NCBI GenBank assembly: GCA_024280115.1
Contig: JAJRQT010000165.1
Coordinates: 1-64,000, forward strand
Direction of reading: 5' to 3'
DNA: 64,000 nucleotides
DNA from: Bacteroidota bacterium
GTDB lineage: Bacteria; Bacteroidota; Bacteroidia; Cytophagales; Cyclobacteriaceae
This document shows positions 9,628 through 18,241 of this stretch, one piece after another (positions within the stretch are counted from its first letter, which is position 1; every line of letters starts with the position of its first letter). The translations under genes were made by a program, and so were the position numbers. Below the pieces are notes generated by a model. It saw nothing but the letters and a program-made list of their open reading frames with translations, was not told where the DNA came from and made no database searches.

Positions 9628-10071
9628 ATGAATACCATGAAAAGATACATTTTTTTAATATCGACTATTTTTTATACTTTCAGTTTATCTGCCCAGGCAA
9701 ACAATCCTGACCTTATTTTAGGTGTGTGGAAATCACCCATGAATAATCTAATGATCAAAATTGATAAAGTTGGCAATCATTTTCAGGGAAGAATTGTATG
9801 GTTAGAAGCGAAAGCAGGGAATCAACTTGCATTAGATGCCAATAATCCGGAAGAGCGATTGAGAATGCTGCCACTGAAAGGAAATAAAATTATCAAAGAA
9901 CTTTCATTTGATTCATCGAAATCTTCATGGGAGGGAGGCACATTTTACAGTCACGAAGAAGGAAAATTATACAATTGTAATATTTCAGTTCATAGCGATG
10001 GCAGAATAAAAATCATTAAGTACAATCAAAACCTCCGAGATGGTGTAGTGGAAATCTGGACGCATCAGTAG
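9628..10071 (+). CDS. DUF2147 secreted protein
   Basis: Protein of 147 residues. Residues 1-23 form a signal peptide ending SLSAQ, and the next part carries the DUF2147 pattern: LGVWKSP, GRIVWLE, NNPEERLRMLPLKG, WEGGTFYSHEEGKLYNC. DUF2147 is a small secreted beta-rich domain of unknown function; the 'GxIYDP..GK.Y' part is slightly altered (FYSHEEGKLYN). The gene stands alone and is divergent from the upstream aldehyde dehydrogenase. Confidence 0.82.
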   Translation: MNTMKRYIFLISTIFYTFSLSAQANNPDLILGVWKSPMNNLMIKIDKVGNHFQGRIVWLEAKAGNQLALDANNPEERLRMLPLKGNKIIKELSFDSSKSSWEGGTFYSHEEGKLYNCNISVHSDGRIKIIKYNQNLRDGVVEIWTHQ

Positions 10072-10324
10072 GGAATATTAACAACAATTTTACTCAACTT
10101 TATTTGTTAAGGTTAAACAAATGCCTTTTATCCCACTCTTTCAGGGATGCTAATTACAAACTGAAATGAGATAGTCTAATCCTCACGTGTAACACTTTTT
10201 CATAGTATTTTATTAAGTAAAGGATTTTTAATCGATAGGTAGGAGATTATTGTGAATTATCTTTCGTCATTGGATTTATAATCTCGTATTAATTGTTATA
10301 GAAGTACTTGTCAATAACAACTAT

Positions 10325-10333
10325 AAAGGAGGT
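10325..10333 (+). promoter_or_regulatory. Unusually strong Shine-Dalgarno sequence
   Basis: AAAGGAGGT lies five bases before the ATG at 10339, a near-perfect complement of the 16S rRNA 3' end. Bacteroidota genes usually lack such sites and rely on AT-rich leaders, as nearly all neighbours here do, so this one stands out. It fixes the start of the downstream gene. Confidence 0.7.
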
Positions 10334-10338
10334 TAATC

Positions 10339-11043
10339 ATGAAGAATATCCTGATAAATTACATGAAAAACCGTTTCAATTCTGAAAAAATTGTTTTCAT
10401 AAAAAATCATTTAAAGCCTGGTCCGGTTATCACTATTTCTAGAGAATATGGATGTTCGGCTAAAAGAATTGCCGGAATATTATCCTCTGCATTAAACAGG
10501 ATAGAGCAGGAAAATTATTCCAAACACCGTTGGCAATGGATTGGAAAGGAAATTCTCGATGAGTCAGCTAAAGAATTAAACCTCAAGCCCAATATGATCA
10601 GGGAGGTTGCATATAAAGAAGATAGTAATGTAGTCGATGATATTGTCATGTCGCTTTCGCATAAATATTATCCGGGGGATCATAAAATTAAAAAGACAAT
10701 TGGTGAGGTAATCAGGTCGTTTGCCGAACAAGGTTATGTGATCATTGTGGGTAGAGGTGGAATTTCTATAACCAGAGATATCTCGGAATCTTTGCATATA
10801 AAGCTTCAGGCACCTTTGGAGTGGAGAATAAATAATGTGAGTAAAAAGCAAATGATATCTCTGGCAGAGGCAAGAAAGAAAATTTTGGCAATAGATACAC
10901 AACGGAAAATGATCCGTGAATTTTTTGAGGGCGGTAAAATTGACAATAGCGCCTTTGACGTAATTTTTAATTACGTAACATTGGATGAAGATGATATAAT
11001 AGCCTCGATAATCAGGTTGATGGAATCTAAAGACCTTATCTAA
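10339..11043 (+). CDS. Cytidylate kinase-like protein (PF13189 type)
   Basis: Protein of 234 residues. VITISREYGCSAKRIAGIL (about 31-49) is the start of the cytidylate-kinase-like family, where the P-loop normally reads GSGGxxIA; here it is GCSAKRIA, so nucleotide binding may be altered. Later family marks are the WIGKEILDESAKEL helix, GYVIIVGRGG, and HIKLQAPLEWRI. The substrate is not known; the family is distinct from the housekeeping CMP kinase. It has a strong ribosome-binding site and no operon partner. Confidence 0.75.
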   Translation: MKNILINYMKNRFNSEKIVFIKNHLKPGPVITISREYGCSAKRIAGILSSALNRIEQENYSKHRWQWIGKEILDESAKELNLKPNMIREVAYKEDSNVVDDIVMSLSHKYYPGDHKIKKTIGEVIRSFAEQGYVIIVGRGGISITRDISESLHIKLQAPLEWRINNVSKKQMISLAEARKKILAIDTQRKMIREFFEGGKIDNSAFDVIFNYVTLDEDDIIASIIRLMESKDLI

Positions 11044-11417
11044 TTTTATCCAATTTCTTTAATTTCCCCCTACCTCAATCCCTAAAAAGTGAATCGGTTA
11101 ATCATTTCCTTACATCAGGAAAATTTATAGTACTATCTATTAATAAAACCATAATGATAGCACCTTACACATTTTATGGAATGAATCATTAGTTTCATCG
11201 ATACAATTCTCGTATTGATTTTCTGACCATACTTTTTCTAAATGTCAACAAATCTATAATCCTATAAAATCTAAGTAGAATCATATATCTAAAAGAGCAA
11301 TTCCTTACAGTTAGCTAAATATATTGTCGTTTACTATTCCTTTAATACCCTCATTTACGAGTGAAGGAGATTATTTTTAAACACAATTTTTTGAACTTGA
11401 ATAAAACAATAATTAAC
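11044..11417. other. Gene-free stretch
   Basis: About 370 AT-rich bases between the kinase-like gene and the YfiR-like gene. I see no open frame of useful length, no hairpin with a T-run and no canonical TAnnTTTG box. It presumably holds the promoter of the YfiR-like gene. Confidence 0.5.
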
Positions 11418-11957
11418 ATGGACAGAAATAAAGTAGATAATTTGAAATTAAAAATCCTGATTGTAGCTGCAATTCTCATGGCTTTTGTTGGGATATCTGA
11501 AGCCTTTTCCCAGGCCTCAAATATTTATCGTATTCAGTCATTGTTTTTATACAATTTCACTAAGCATGTGAAATGGGAAAATTCAGTAGGTTCAACTTTT
11601 ACTGTTGGCATTTACGGAAATACAAAAGCATTTTCAGAAATAAAGGCCAATTTAGAAAGTAAGAAAGTTTGGGGCAAAAATATACAAGTTATTGAGGTAT
11701 CCTCACCAGAAGAAATCAGCAATTGTCATATAGCCTATATGCCAAAGTCAAATAAGAAAAAAATATTGAATTTTATTGATGCTTCAAATTTATCAAACAC
11801 TTTACTGGTAACAGAAGATGATCTGATGAACGATGGAGCAGCCATTAGTTTTGTTTTTGAACAGTCAAAGATGAATTTTAAAATAAGTAAAACTAAAATA
11901 GAGCAAGTTGGATTGAAGGTGAGTAGCTCGCTAATATCTATCGGAATTCCAGTATAA
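11418..11957 (+). CDS. YfiR/DUF4154 family periplasmic protein
   Basis: Protein of 179 residues from the ATG at 11418. A GTG at 11361 in the same frame would add 19 residues before the signal peptide and is unlikely. Residues 1-32 are a signal peptide (hydrophobic core ILIVAAILMAFVGI). The mature part matches DUF4154: YRIQSLFLYNFTKHVKWE, VGIYG, a central 'CHIAYM' segment, LLVTEDD, and a final strand pair. In Pseudomonas, YfiR represses a periplasmic-sensing diguanylate cyclase. No such cyclase gene lies near, so the partner here is unknown. Confidence 0.8.
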   Translation: MDRNKVDNLKLKILIVAAILMAFVGISEAFSQASNIYRIQSLFLYNFTKHVKWENSVGSTFTVGIYGNTKAFSEIKANLESKKVWGKNIQVIEVSSPEEISNCHIAYMPKSNKKKILNFIDASNLSNTLLVTEDDLMNDGAAISFVFEQSKMNFKISKTKIEQVGLKVSSSLISIGIPV

Positions 11958-11980
11958 GAAATACACTTTTTAACCTAATC

Positions 11981-12014
11981 AAAAGGCCCTGCACGTATCG
12001 GTAGGGTCTTTTTT
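11981..12014. terminator. Rho-independent terminator between convergent genes
   Basis: An 8-bp stem (GGCCCTGC with GTAGGGTC, two G-U pairs) around the loop ACGTATCG is followed by six T on the plus strand and preceded by AAAA. It can stop transcription of the YfiR-like gene, and weakly that of the convergent PhoH gene. Confidence 0.75.
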
Positions 12015-12033
12015 ATGAGATAGATTATAGTTT

Positions 12034-13383
12034 TTATAGCAGTTCATTAGCCAGATTGGCAAGCTCTGATCTCTCACCCTTTTCTAAAGTAATATGCGCA
12101 TATAACGGATTTCCCTGGATTCTATCTATCAGGTACGACAAACCATTACTTTGGGAATCCAGATAAGGAGTATCGATTTGGTAGATGTCTCCGGTAAATA
12201 TAATTTTTGTGTTTTCTCCGGCTCGTGAAATAATAGTTTTTACTTCGTGCGGCGTTAAATTTTGTGCTTCATCCACGATAAAAAAGATATTAGAAAGAGA
12301 TCTGCCCCGGATATAGGCCAGCGGCGTAATAACCAATTTTTCTTTACTCAACAATTCAGTTAGCCGTTTATATTCCTTATCTGTTTCTCCAAATTGGTTT
12401 TGAATAAATTTGAGATTATCCCAAAGCGGTTCCATATATGGATTTAACTTCGATTTTATATCACCTGGCAAATACCCAATATCTTTATTGCTCAATGGCA
12501 CAATTGGTCTTGCGAGATATATTTGTTTAAAATTTCTTCTTTGTTCTAGTGCACTTGCCAGGGCAAGCAGTGTCTTTCCCGTTCCGGCCACACCCGTAAT
12601 GGATATTAATCTAACTTCTGGATTCAGGAGCGCATGTATCGCAAAGGTCTGTTCAGCATTTCGAGGCTTGATGCCATACACAGGTCTTTTCCCAACTAAT
12701 TCAATTAGATTAGACGTGGGATTATAATACGCAAGCCCGGATTTTCGCTGACTTTTTAAAATGAAATAATTGTGAGCGATTGGTTTTTTTCTTTTTAAAA
12801 GTGCCCTTACATCACAATACTTTTGCTCATAAAGCTCATTAATAAGTTCTGCATTTGCATTGTTAATGATAGACTTACCGGAATAGAGGGTATTCACATT
12901 TTTAATTTTCCCCGTCTCATAGTCCTCGGCTAGTAAATTCAAGGATTTAGCTTTCAGCCTCAGATTTACATCTTTGGTAACGAGAATTACCCTGGCCTTC
13001 GCGTTTTCGGCCTGAAGTTGAAGTGCTGCATTTAGAATTTTGTGATCAGGTTTTTTTTCATCAAATATTTTTTCCGCATCCATCTCACTTTGTGAGTTCA
13101 TCAACACTTTAAAACGCCCCTTATTCTTTCCGTTTATCGGAATCCAGTGATGAAGTTTTTGACCTTTTGAGATATTTTCCAATATTCTAATAAATTCCCT
13201 GGCTTCGAAATTTTTTATGTCGTTGCCTTTTTTAAAATTATCTAGTTCTTCAAGGACAGTAATGGGGATGGCAACATCATGTTCTTCAAAATTCATGATG
13301 GCGTCATGAGAATAAATTATAACTGATGTATCTAATACAAATATTTTTTTTTCTTTGGTTGAATCTGTCATTGACTTTGCCAT
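12034..13383 (-). CDS. PIN-PhoH fusion ATPase
   Basis: Protein of 449 residues. The N-terminal PIN domain opens with KIFVLDTSVIIYS and VLEELDNFKKG, holding the acidic residues of a metal-dependent RNase. The C-terminal PhoH ATPase domain has Walker A GVAGTGKT (about residue 265), then LARPIVPLS, and Walker B/sensor parts FIVDEAQNLTP and IFTGDIYQID. The fused form, like B. subtilis YlaK and mycobacterial PhoH2, is known as an RNA helicase/RNase. The start codon overlaps the stop of the upstream AlbA_2 gene by one base, implying translational coupling. Confidence 0.9.
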   Translation of the reverse strand: MAKSMTDSTKEKKIFVLDTSVIIYSHDAIMNFEEHDVAIPITVLEELDNFKKGNDIKNFEAREFIRILENISKGQKLHHWIPINGKNKGRFKVLMNSQSEMDAEKIFDEKKPDHKILNAALQLQAENAKARVILVTKDVNLRLKAKSLNLLAEDYETGKIKNVNTLYSGKSIINNANAELINELYEQKYCDVRALLKRKKPIAHNYFILKSQRKSGLAYYNPTSNLIELVGKRPVYGIKPRNAEQTFAIHALLNPEVRLISITGVAGTGKTLLALASALEQRRNFKQIYLARPIVPLSNKDIGYLPGDIKSKLNPYMEPLWDNLKFIQNQFGETDKEYKRLTELLSKEKLVITPLAYIRGRSLSNIFFIVDEAQNLTPHEVKTIISRAGENTKIIFTGDIYQIDTPYLDSQSNGLSYLIDRIQGNPLYAHITLEKGERSELANLANELL

Positions 13384-14036
13384 TATTCATTAATTTTCAT
13401 TGAAAAAGAATCGGTTTTTTCTCCAATTTCTATTTTTAGAATATTTGAAACTGCCAGACTTACTAATATTTGAGAGGCTTTGGCCCTGGAGAGTTCAGAT
13501 ATTTCCATAAACTTAGATAACGTAATATTCCCACATTCCTCAATATACCTGAAAAGTATTTGTTCTTTTGTCCCTAGACGAACAGGGTATGACTTGTTAT
13601 TTTTAGACCGTTTCAAAATCTCAACCATTTCCCTGCTAGCTTGTATGCTTTTATCATTAACACGCACATACGCAATTCCTTTTTTCTCAGGGTTATCGAG
13701 AAAGTAGCTTGGTTTCCTCCGGTTTTCAAAAATTCTGTAGCACAAAACGCTGCGTTTTTTTGTAATCGGAATAAACTCGGATTGATATCTTATCCGAGGC
13801 TTTGTGTTTGATTGAATAGCATTATTAATTTCAAACTTATCTTCTTCAGCAAATTTTAATCCGGATATTCTCCCGTTATCATCAACCCCAACAAATAAAA
13901 GTCCGCCATTGCTGTTGGCAAAAGCCACGAGTTCCTTCACTATTTTTTTAGGGAAAGTAGCCTTCAGTTTAAACTCCAATAGCTGGCCTTCCCCTTTACT
14001 TACCAAGTCTTCAAGCTCTTGTAGTTTCATATTCAA
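13383..14036 (-). CDS. AlbA_2 (Schlafen-like) domain protein with C-terminal winged helix
   Basis: Protein of 217 residues. Residues 1-95 match the AlbA_2/Schlafen AAA_4 domain: GEGQLLEFKLKATFPKKIVKEL then AFANSNGGLLFVGVDDNGRISG. The C-terminal part (about 150-217) looks like a winged helix-turn-helix, including IEECGNITLSKFMEISELSRAKAS. It is probably a nucleic-acid-binding regulator. It abuts the PIN-PhoH gene with a one-base overlap and follows the AAA+ gene after 63 bases, so all may be one transcript. Confidence 0.75.
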   Translation of the reverse strand: MNMKLQELEDLVSKGEGQLLEFKLKATFPKKIVKELVAFANSNGGLLFVGVDDNGRISGLKFAEEDKFEINNAIQSNTKPRIRYQSEFIPITKKRSVLCYRIFENRRKPSYFLDNPEKKGIAYVRVNDKSIQASREMVEILKRSKNNKSYPVRLGTKEQILFRYIEECGNITLSKFMEISELSRAKASQILVSLAVSNILKIEIGEKTDSFSMKINE

Positions 14037-14099
14037 AAACCAAAACTAAACAATATATTTGCTTAGATATAGCGTAAATAAATAAAGATAATACTTTTC

Positions 14100-15629
14100 C
14101 TATCTTATATCTGACAGGAAGTCTTCATCAGATTCACCGGGATTTGGAGCAGTGAACATACTGCTCAATAAATCTTTGAATTTCAGGCCGGTGGTGATAT
14201 GTTTTTTACTTATCATGCTGTATTCAGCTAATCCATGAAGTGCAAATTCCATGAAAAACAACTTATCAGCTGCGTGGGTATTTTTCAAATATCTGTTTAC
14301 TAATTCTTCCAAACCCGGGATTTCATTCAAAAGGTGTTCATATTTTTTGTCTGGGTAATCGTTGAGGATATCAATTTCATTTCCATCACTAAACCAGTCA
14401 ATTATCTTTTTATAGGGATTATGATCCTTTTGTTTTCTCACCTTTTCCGGATCGGGAAAATAGACAATAAATTGAGATCTAATTGCCTTGCCAAGAAGAT
14501 CTTTGGCAACAATTCCGGGGCCCTCCTGTTCACCTTCATAAACCAGCTCTACCTTTCCTGTAATTGCCGGGATCACACCGTTAAAATCTGCTATCCTTAT
14601 AGTAGTTTTCTTTTCATGATTTATCAATGCTCTGCGTTCGGCTGCACTTTTTAGATTTTCGAAAGCAGAAATTGTAAGCCTGGCTGATACCCCGCTTTTT
14701 TCATCGACAAATTCACTTTTCCTGGCCTGAATGGCAATTTCTTCTATCAGGTCCCGGACATATTCATTGATATTGACTATAGCTTCTTGAGCTTCTTTTT
14801 TTCTGGCTTCCTGTTCGGTTATCTTTTTACCTATTTCTATCGATTTGGGATAATGCGTGATGATCTGGCTGTCGATCCTGTCTTTCAGGGGAGTAACAAT
14901 GCTACCACGGCTTGTATAGTCTTCCGGGTTGGCAGTGAATATAAATTGAATATCCAGGGGGAGCCTGATTTTAAATCCTCTTATCTGGATATCCCCTTCC
15001 TGGAGAATATTAAATAAAGCAACCTGAATTCTTGCCTGCAAATCGGGGAGTTCATTAATTACAAATATTCCCCTGTGAGATCTGGGTATCAATCCATAAT
15101 GAATGACACGCTCGTCAGCATAGTTTAATTTCAAGGACGCCGCTTTAATAGGATCCACATCGCCAATTAGGTCTGCAATAGAAACATCCGGAGTTGCCAG
15201 CTTTTCAGAATAACGCTCTGATCTGTGCATCCAACTAATTTGTGTTTGATTTCCATGTTCAGCAATCGTTTTTTTTCCATATCCTGATATTGGATTCATA
15301 GGGTCGTCATTCAACTCAGAACCATAAATAACTGGGATGAACTCATCCAAAAGGTTTACCATCAACCTGGCAATTCTGGTTTTTGCCTGTCCGCGCAGGC
15401 CTAAAAAGTTGATGTTATGCATCGATAATACTGCTCTTTCAATATCTGGAATTACAGTTTCATCATAACCCCAAATTCCCTCAAATGGATTTTCATTTTT
15501 TTGCAGTTTTATAATCAGGTTATTTCTGAGTTCTTTTTTTATAGAAACAGGTTGATATCCTGCGCCTCTGAGCTCACCCAATGTTTTTAACTGTTGAAGC
15601 TTGTCAATTGAAATATCCCTGAAATTCAT
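14100..15629 (-). CDS. AAA+ ATPase, magnesium-chelatase ChlI-like/MoxR-type
   Basis: Protein of 509 residues. Walker A is GLRGQAKT (about 77-84). The Walker B position reads GIFVINELPDL, with Asn where Asp is usual. The pattern after it (IQVALFNILQEGDIQIRG, FIFTANPEDYTSRG, LKDRIDSQI) is that of the ChlI/MoxR clade with its beta-hairpin insert. About 220 residues of helical C-terminal domain follow. Its VWA partner ends 17 bases upstream. Such AAA+/VWA pairs act as remodelling or metal-inserting machines; no tetrapyrrole genes are nearby, so chlorophyll synthesis is not implied. Confidence 0.82.
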   Translation of the reverse strand: MNFRDISIDKLQQLKTLGELRGAGYQPVSIKKELRNNLIIKLQKNENPFEGIWGYDETVIPDIERAVLSMHNINFLGLRGQAKTRIARLMVNLLDEFIPVIYGSELNDDPMNPISGYGKKTIAEHGNQTQISWMHRSERYSEKLATPDVSIADLIGDVDPIKAASLKLNYADERVIHYGLIPRSHRGIFVINELPDLQARIQVALFNILQEGDIQIRGFKIRLPLDIQFIFTANPEDYTSRGSIVTPLKDRIDSQIITHYPKSIEIGKKITEQEARKKEAQEAIVNINEYVRDLIEEIAIQARKSEFVDEKSGVSARLTISAFENLKSAAERRALINHEKKTTIRIADFNGVIPAITGKVELVYEGEQEGPGIVAKDLLGKAIRSQFIVYFPDPEKVRKQKDHNPYKKIIDWFSDGNEIDILNDYPDKKYEHLLNEIPGLEELVNRYLKNTHAADKLFFMEFALHGLAEYSMISKKHITTGLKFKDLLSSMFTAPNPGESDEDFLSDIR

Positions 15630-15646
15630 ATGCTATTTTTTTGTGG

Positions 15647-16744
15647 TTAAAAGTACTTTTTTCGATTACGGTTATAATCTTCAAATACGAGATTACCCAG
15701 GCCCTGAAGATTGCTGTAATAAGCATTTCCATTATTTACCTTTGTAAAATCTTTTACAAATTCCCTTAAATATGGATCAGAAGTGATCATGAATGTAGTC
15801 ACAGGTATATTCAACTTTCTACAATGGGCAGCCAAATTCAAGGTTTTTTTTAAGATTTTACTGTCAAGACCAAAGCTGTTTTTATAATATTTTATTCCTT
15901 GCTTCATACAAGTTGGTTTGCCGTCCGTGATCATGAAAATTTGTTTGTTCGGGTTTTTTCTTCTTCGCAGCAAATCCATTGCAAGTTCAAGTCCTGAAAT
16001 TGTATTGGTATGATAAGGACCAACTTTCAGAAATGGCAAGTCCTTTATTTCAATTTGCCAGGCGTCATTTCCGAATACAATAACATCTAAAGTATCCTTT
16101 TTATAATTTTTTGTGATTAATTCTGATAAAGCCATGGCTACTTTTTTAGCCGGTGTAATTCTATCTTCACCATATAAAATCATAGAATGAGAAATATCTA
16201 TCATCAGTACAGTGGAAGTTTGAGCCATATGTTCCTTTTCTTCAATCTCGAGATCTTTTTCCGTAAGGTGAAAATCTCCAATCCCATGGTTAATCTGGGC
16301 ATTTTTAATCGATTCTGTCATTGATATCTGGTCCGGGTTATCTCCAAATTGGTATTTTCTTTTATCCGAACTCTTTTCATCACCCTGACCTCTGTGGCTG
16401 GTAGAATGATTGCCCTTATTTGATTTCTTAAGTTTTCCGAATATCTCTTCAAGCGCATTTTTTCGCATTTCCTGCTCGCTCTTGGCAGTAATCGATAATG
16501 TACCTTTTTGGGAGTCTTCTTTAATATAACCTTTGTCTTTTAATTCCTGAATAAAGTCTCCAATACCGTATTGATCATTCGTCAAACCATATTGATTATC
16601 AAGATTGGTGAGCCAGCTTAAAGCTTCAGAAACATCACCGGATGTCATGAGAATTAATTGTTTGAAGATGTCATGCAATTGGTCAAATCCACTTTTATTC
16701 GCGTTTTTGGGTGGAATATATTTTGAAAATCTAAATCCCGACAT
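15647..16744 (-). CDS. VWA domain protein, partner of the AAA+ ATPase
   Basis: Protein of 365 residues. The C-terminal half is a von Willebrand A domain with a complete MIDAS site: DISHSM (DxSxS, about residues 182-186), a Thr further on, and ITDGKPT. The N-terminal half is charged and helical, with a polar low-complexity linker (about 115-145: SNKGNHSTSHRGQGDEKSS). It is cytoplasmic with no signal peptide. It is first in a minus-strand run VWA, AAA+, AlbA_2, PIN-PhoH, with 17 bases to the AAA+ gene, an arrangement that supports a two-protein complex. Confidence 0.85.
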   Translation of the reverse strand: MSGFRFSKYIPPKNANKSGFDQLHDIFKQLILMTSGDVSEALSWLTNLDNQYGLTNDQYGIGDFIQELKDKGYIKEDSQKGTLSITAKSEQEMRKNALEEIFGKLKKSNKGNHSTSHRGQGDEKSSDKRKYQFGDNPDQISMTESIKNAQINHGIGDFHLTEKDLEIEEKEHMAQTSTVLMIDISHSMILYGEDRITPAKKVAMALSELITKNYKKDTLDVIVFGNDAWQIEIKDLPFLKVGPYHTNTISGLELAMDLLRRRKNPNKQIFMITDGKPTCMKQGIKYYKNSFGLDSKILKKTLNLAAHCRKLNIPVTTFMITSDPYLREFVKDFTKVNNGNAYYSNLQGLGNLVFEDYNRNRKKYF

Positions 16745-16764
16745 GAAATAATTGGTTTATCCAG

Positions 16765-16772
16765 CAAATGTA
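16765..16772 (-). promoter_or_regulatory. Candidate -7 box for the VWA/AAA+ genes
   Basis: TACATTTG on the minus strand fits the Bacteroidota -7 consensus TAnnTTTG and lies 21 bases before the ATG. No TTTG is seen at the right distance upstream. Confidence 0.38.
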
Positions 16773-16956
16773 TTGACTGATAAATCAGAAAGTTGTTCTG
16801 ATGCTCATACAATAAAACAGTAAATGTGGGGTTAATTGTTTGTTAATAATATATTTTTTTTGTTACTGATGTAATTTTTCTTTTGGTAAAGGTGGGTTTG
16901 GTATGTTACAAGAATTTAATTTTACACATAAATAATTGCATTTAAAACAGGTAAGT

Positions 16957-17103
16957 ATGAAAAGTTCAGTAATAATTATTGCAGTTGTTGTAATGAGTTT
17001 TGCAGCGTCATGCACTCAGAGGACATGCCCAACCTATACAAAGGGAATTAAAGACGCTCCTCAAGAACAACAAGAAGTTGCAAAGGAAGTCGAAAAAGTT
17101 TAG
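16957..17103 (+). CDS. Small lipoprotein, 48 residues
   Basis: ATG at 16957 to TAG at 17101-17103. Residues 1-18 are a lipoprotein signal peptide with lipobox FAASC (Cys19). The mature part is only 30 residues and contains a second Cys in the motif TCPTYTKG, then a Gln/Glu/Lys-rich tail. Two stem-loop terminators follow, consistent with a short stand-alone transcript. Function unknown; small outer-membrane lipoproteins with a CPxY motif are, as far as I recall, widespread in Bacteroidota. Confidence 0.65.
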   Translation: MKSSVIIIAVVVMSFAASCTQRTCPTYTKGIKDAPQEQQEVAKEVEKV

Positions 17104-17177
17104 GAAATTATATCAATGCCATGGAGCATTGATTAAGATATCAAAAGCAGTGTATTTATAGATTTGTTGTTATGTCA

Positions 17178-17211
17178 GATAAAAGCCTTTTCAAAAGGCT
17201 TTTATCTTTTT
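17178..17211 (+). terminator. Rho-independent terminator of the small lipoprotein gene
   Basis: Perfect inverted repeat with 14-base arms (GATAAAAGCCTTTT and its complement) around a single C, followed by TTTTT. Confidence 0.85.
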
Positions 17212-17220
17212 AGGGCATTA

Positions 17221-17254
17221 AAAAAGGGAGTGATGTAATCGACTCCCCTTTTTT
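17221..17254. terminator. Bidirectional terminator, probably once shared with rho
   Basis: A stem GGGAGT/ACTCCC with a 10-base loop is flanked by AAAAA on the left and TTTTTT on the right, so it can work on both strands. On the minus strand it lies downstream of rho but is now separated from it by the group II intron. Confidence 0.7.
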
Positions 17255-17677
17255 GTATGTCGGGTATGGTAATAGACTAGCAGAGTGGAAGTCTCTGTAC
17301 GTGCCGAGTTGATAGGAAACGTTAGCGATTGGCAAGGGTGTTGTGGGTGACTACAAATCTGAAGAAAGCCATCAGCAAAACTGTGGTTCTAACGGAGAGA
17401 AACATAGTATAAGGCGCAATAGGGAGGGCAATCGAGCCATGGATTGGGAAAGCCCAGAATTCAACCGTAATCCCTTAGCGTAAACCATGTGGGACACAGC
17501 GAAAGTCTATTATCTTATCCCGAGAGATCTCATTTCTTGTTGTATCAACAACAAACCGAGCGGCGACAATCGGCTATAAGAAATGAGAAGTCAGCAGAAG
17601 ACATAGTAGTTTTTTTTAAGAAAAGACGAAGGTCTGAATCAGTTAATTTAAGGAGCAGTCAGTAAGAATGTTCATTT

Positions 17678-18241
17678 ATGGCGAGCCAGCAAGCAATAGT
17701 ATATCAGTTGGATTTGTTCTCAGAACAAAATCAGAGAGCTATTCCCTATTCTGAAAGACGTGAAGGCGTATCCGGAGCGCAAGCAAGAAAAGGGGCTCAA
17801 ATAAAGGGAGAAGGACAACAAGGACGAGCCTTAGCAGGAGGTTTGATGGCGGTCATATGTTCTCAACAGAATATAGGACAAGCATACAAGCGAGTAAAAC
17901 AAAACAAGGGAGTGGCGGGGATTGACCAAATGCCTATCGGAGAGTTTGCTCCATGGTTTTCGAAGCATGGGTCGGCTCTGATAAAGCAACTACTGAAGGG
18001 GGATTATACACCCGAATCAGTAAAGCAGGTAGAAATCCCGAAGCATAACGGGGGAAAGCGAAAGTTGGGCATCCCAACGGTAACAGACCGCATTATCCAA
18101 CAAGCCATTTCTCAAGTGCTAAGTCCAATCTACGAGCCAATGTTTTCTAATCACAGCTATGGTTTCCGTCCAAAGCGGAACGCTCATCAAGCCTTGCGAA
18201 GGGCAGGAGACTATGTGAAGGAAGGGAGACTATGGGTGTAG
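17678..18241 (+). CDS. Group II intron reverse transcriptase/maturase, N-terminal part (frameshifted)
   Basis: 187 codons holding the N-terminal extension and the RT0-RT2 blocks: NKGVAGIDQMPI, LLKGDYTPESVKQVEIPK, GGKRKLGIPTVTDRIIQQA, and FSNHSYGFRPKRNAHQA. The frame stops right after EGRLWV. Intact relatives read on as WVVDMDLKSFFDEV, and that continuation is present in the -1 frame from 18232. One base is missing around 18236-18239 (GGGTG TAG for GGGTG GTAG), or a -1 frameshift is used. The catalytic Asp residues lie only in the second part, so this piece alone is inactive. Confidence 0.8.
   Translation: MASQQAIVYQLDLFSEQNQRAIPYSERREGVSGAQARKGAQIKGEGQQGRALAGGLMAVICSQQNIGQAYKRVKQNKGVAGIDQMPIGEFAPWFSKHGSALIKQLLKGDYTPESVKQVEIPKHNGGKRKLGIPTVTDRIIQQAISQVLSPIYEPMFSNHSYGFRPKRNAHQALRRAGDYVKEGRLWV

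Noticed and set aside
17178..17301. Class C group II intron target (terminator directly followed by the intron)
   Set aside because: About 45 bases separate the last T-run from the intron 5' end, whereas class C introns insert right at the terminator.
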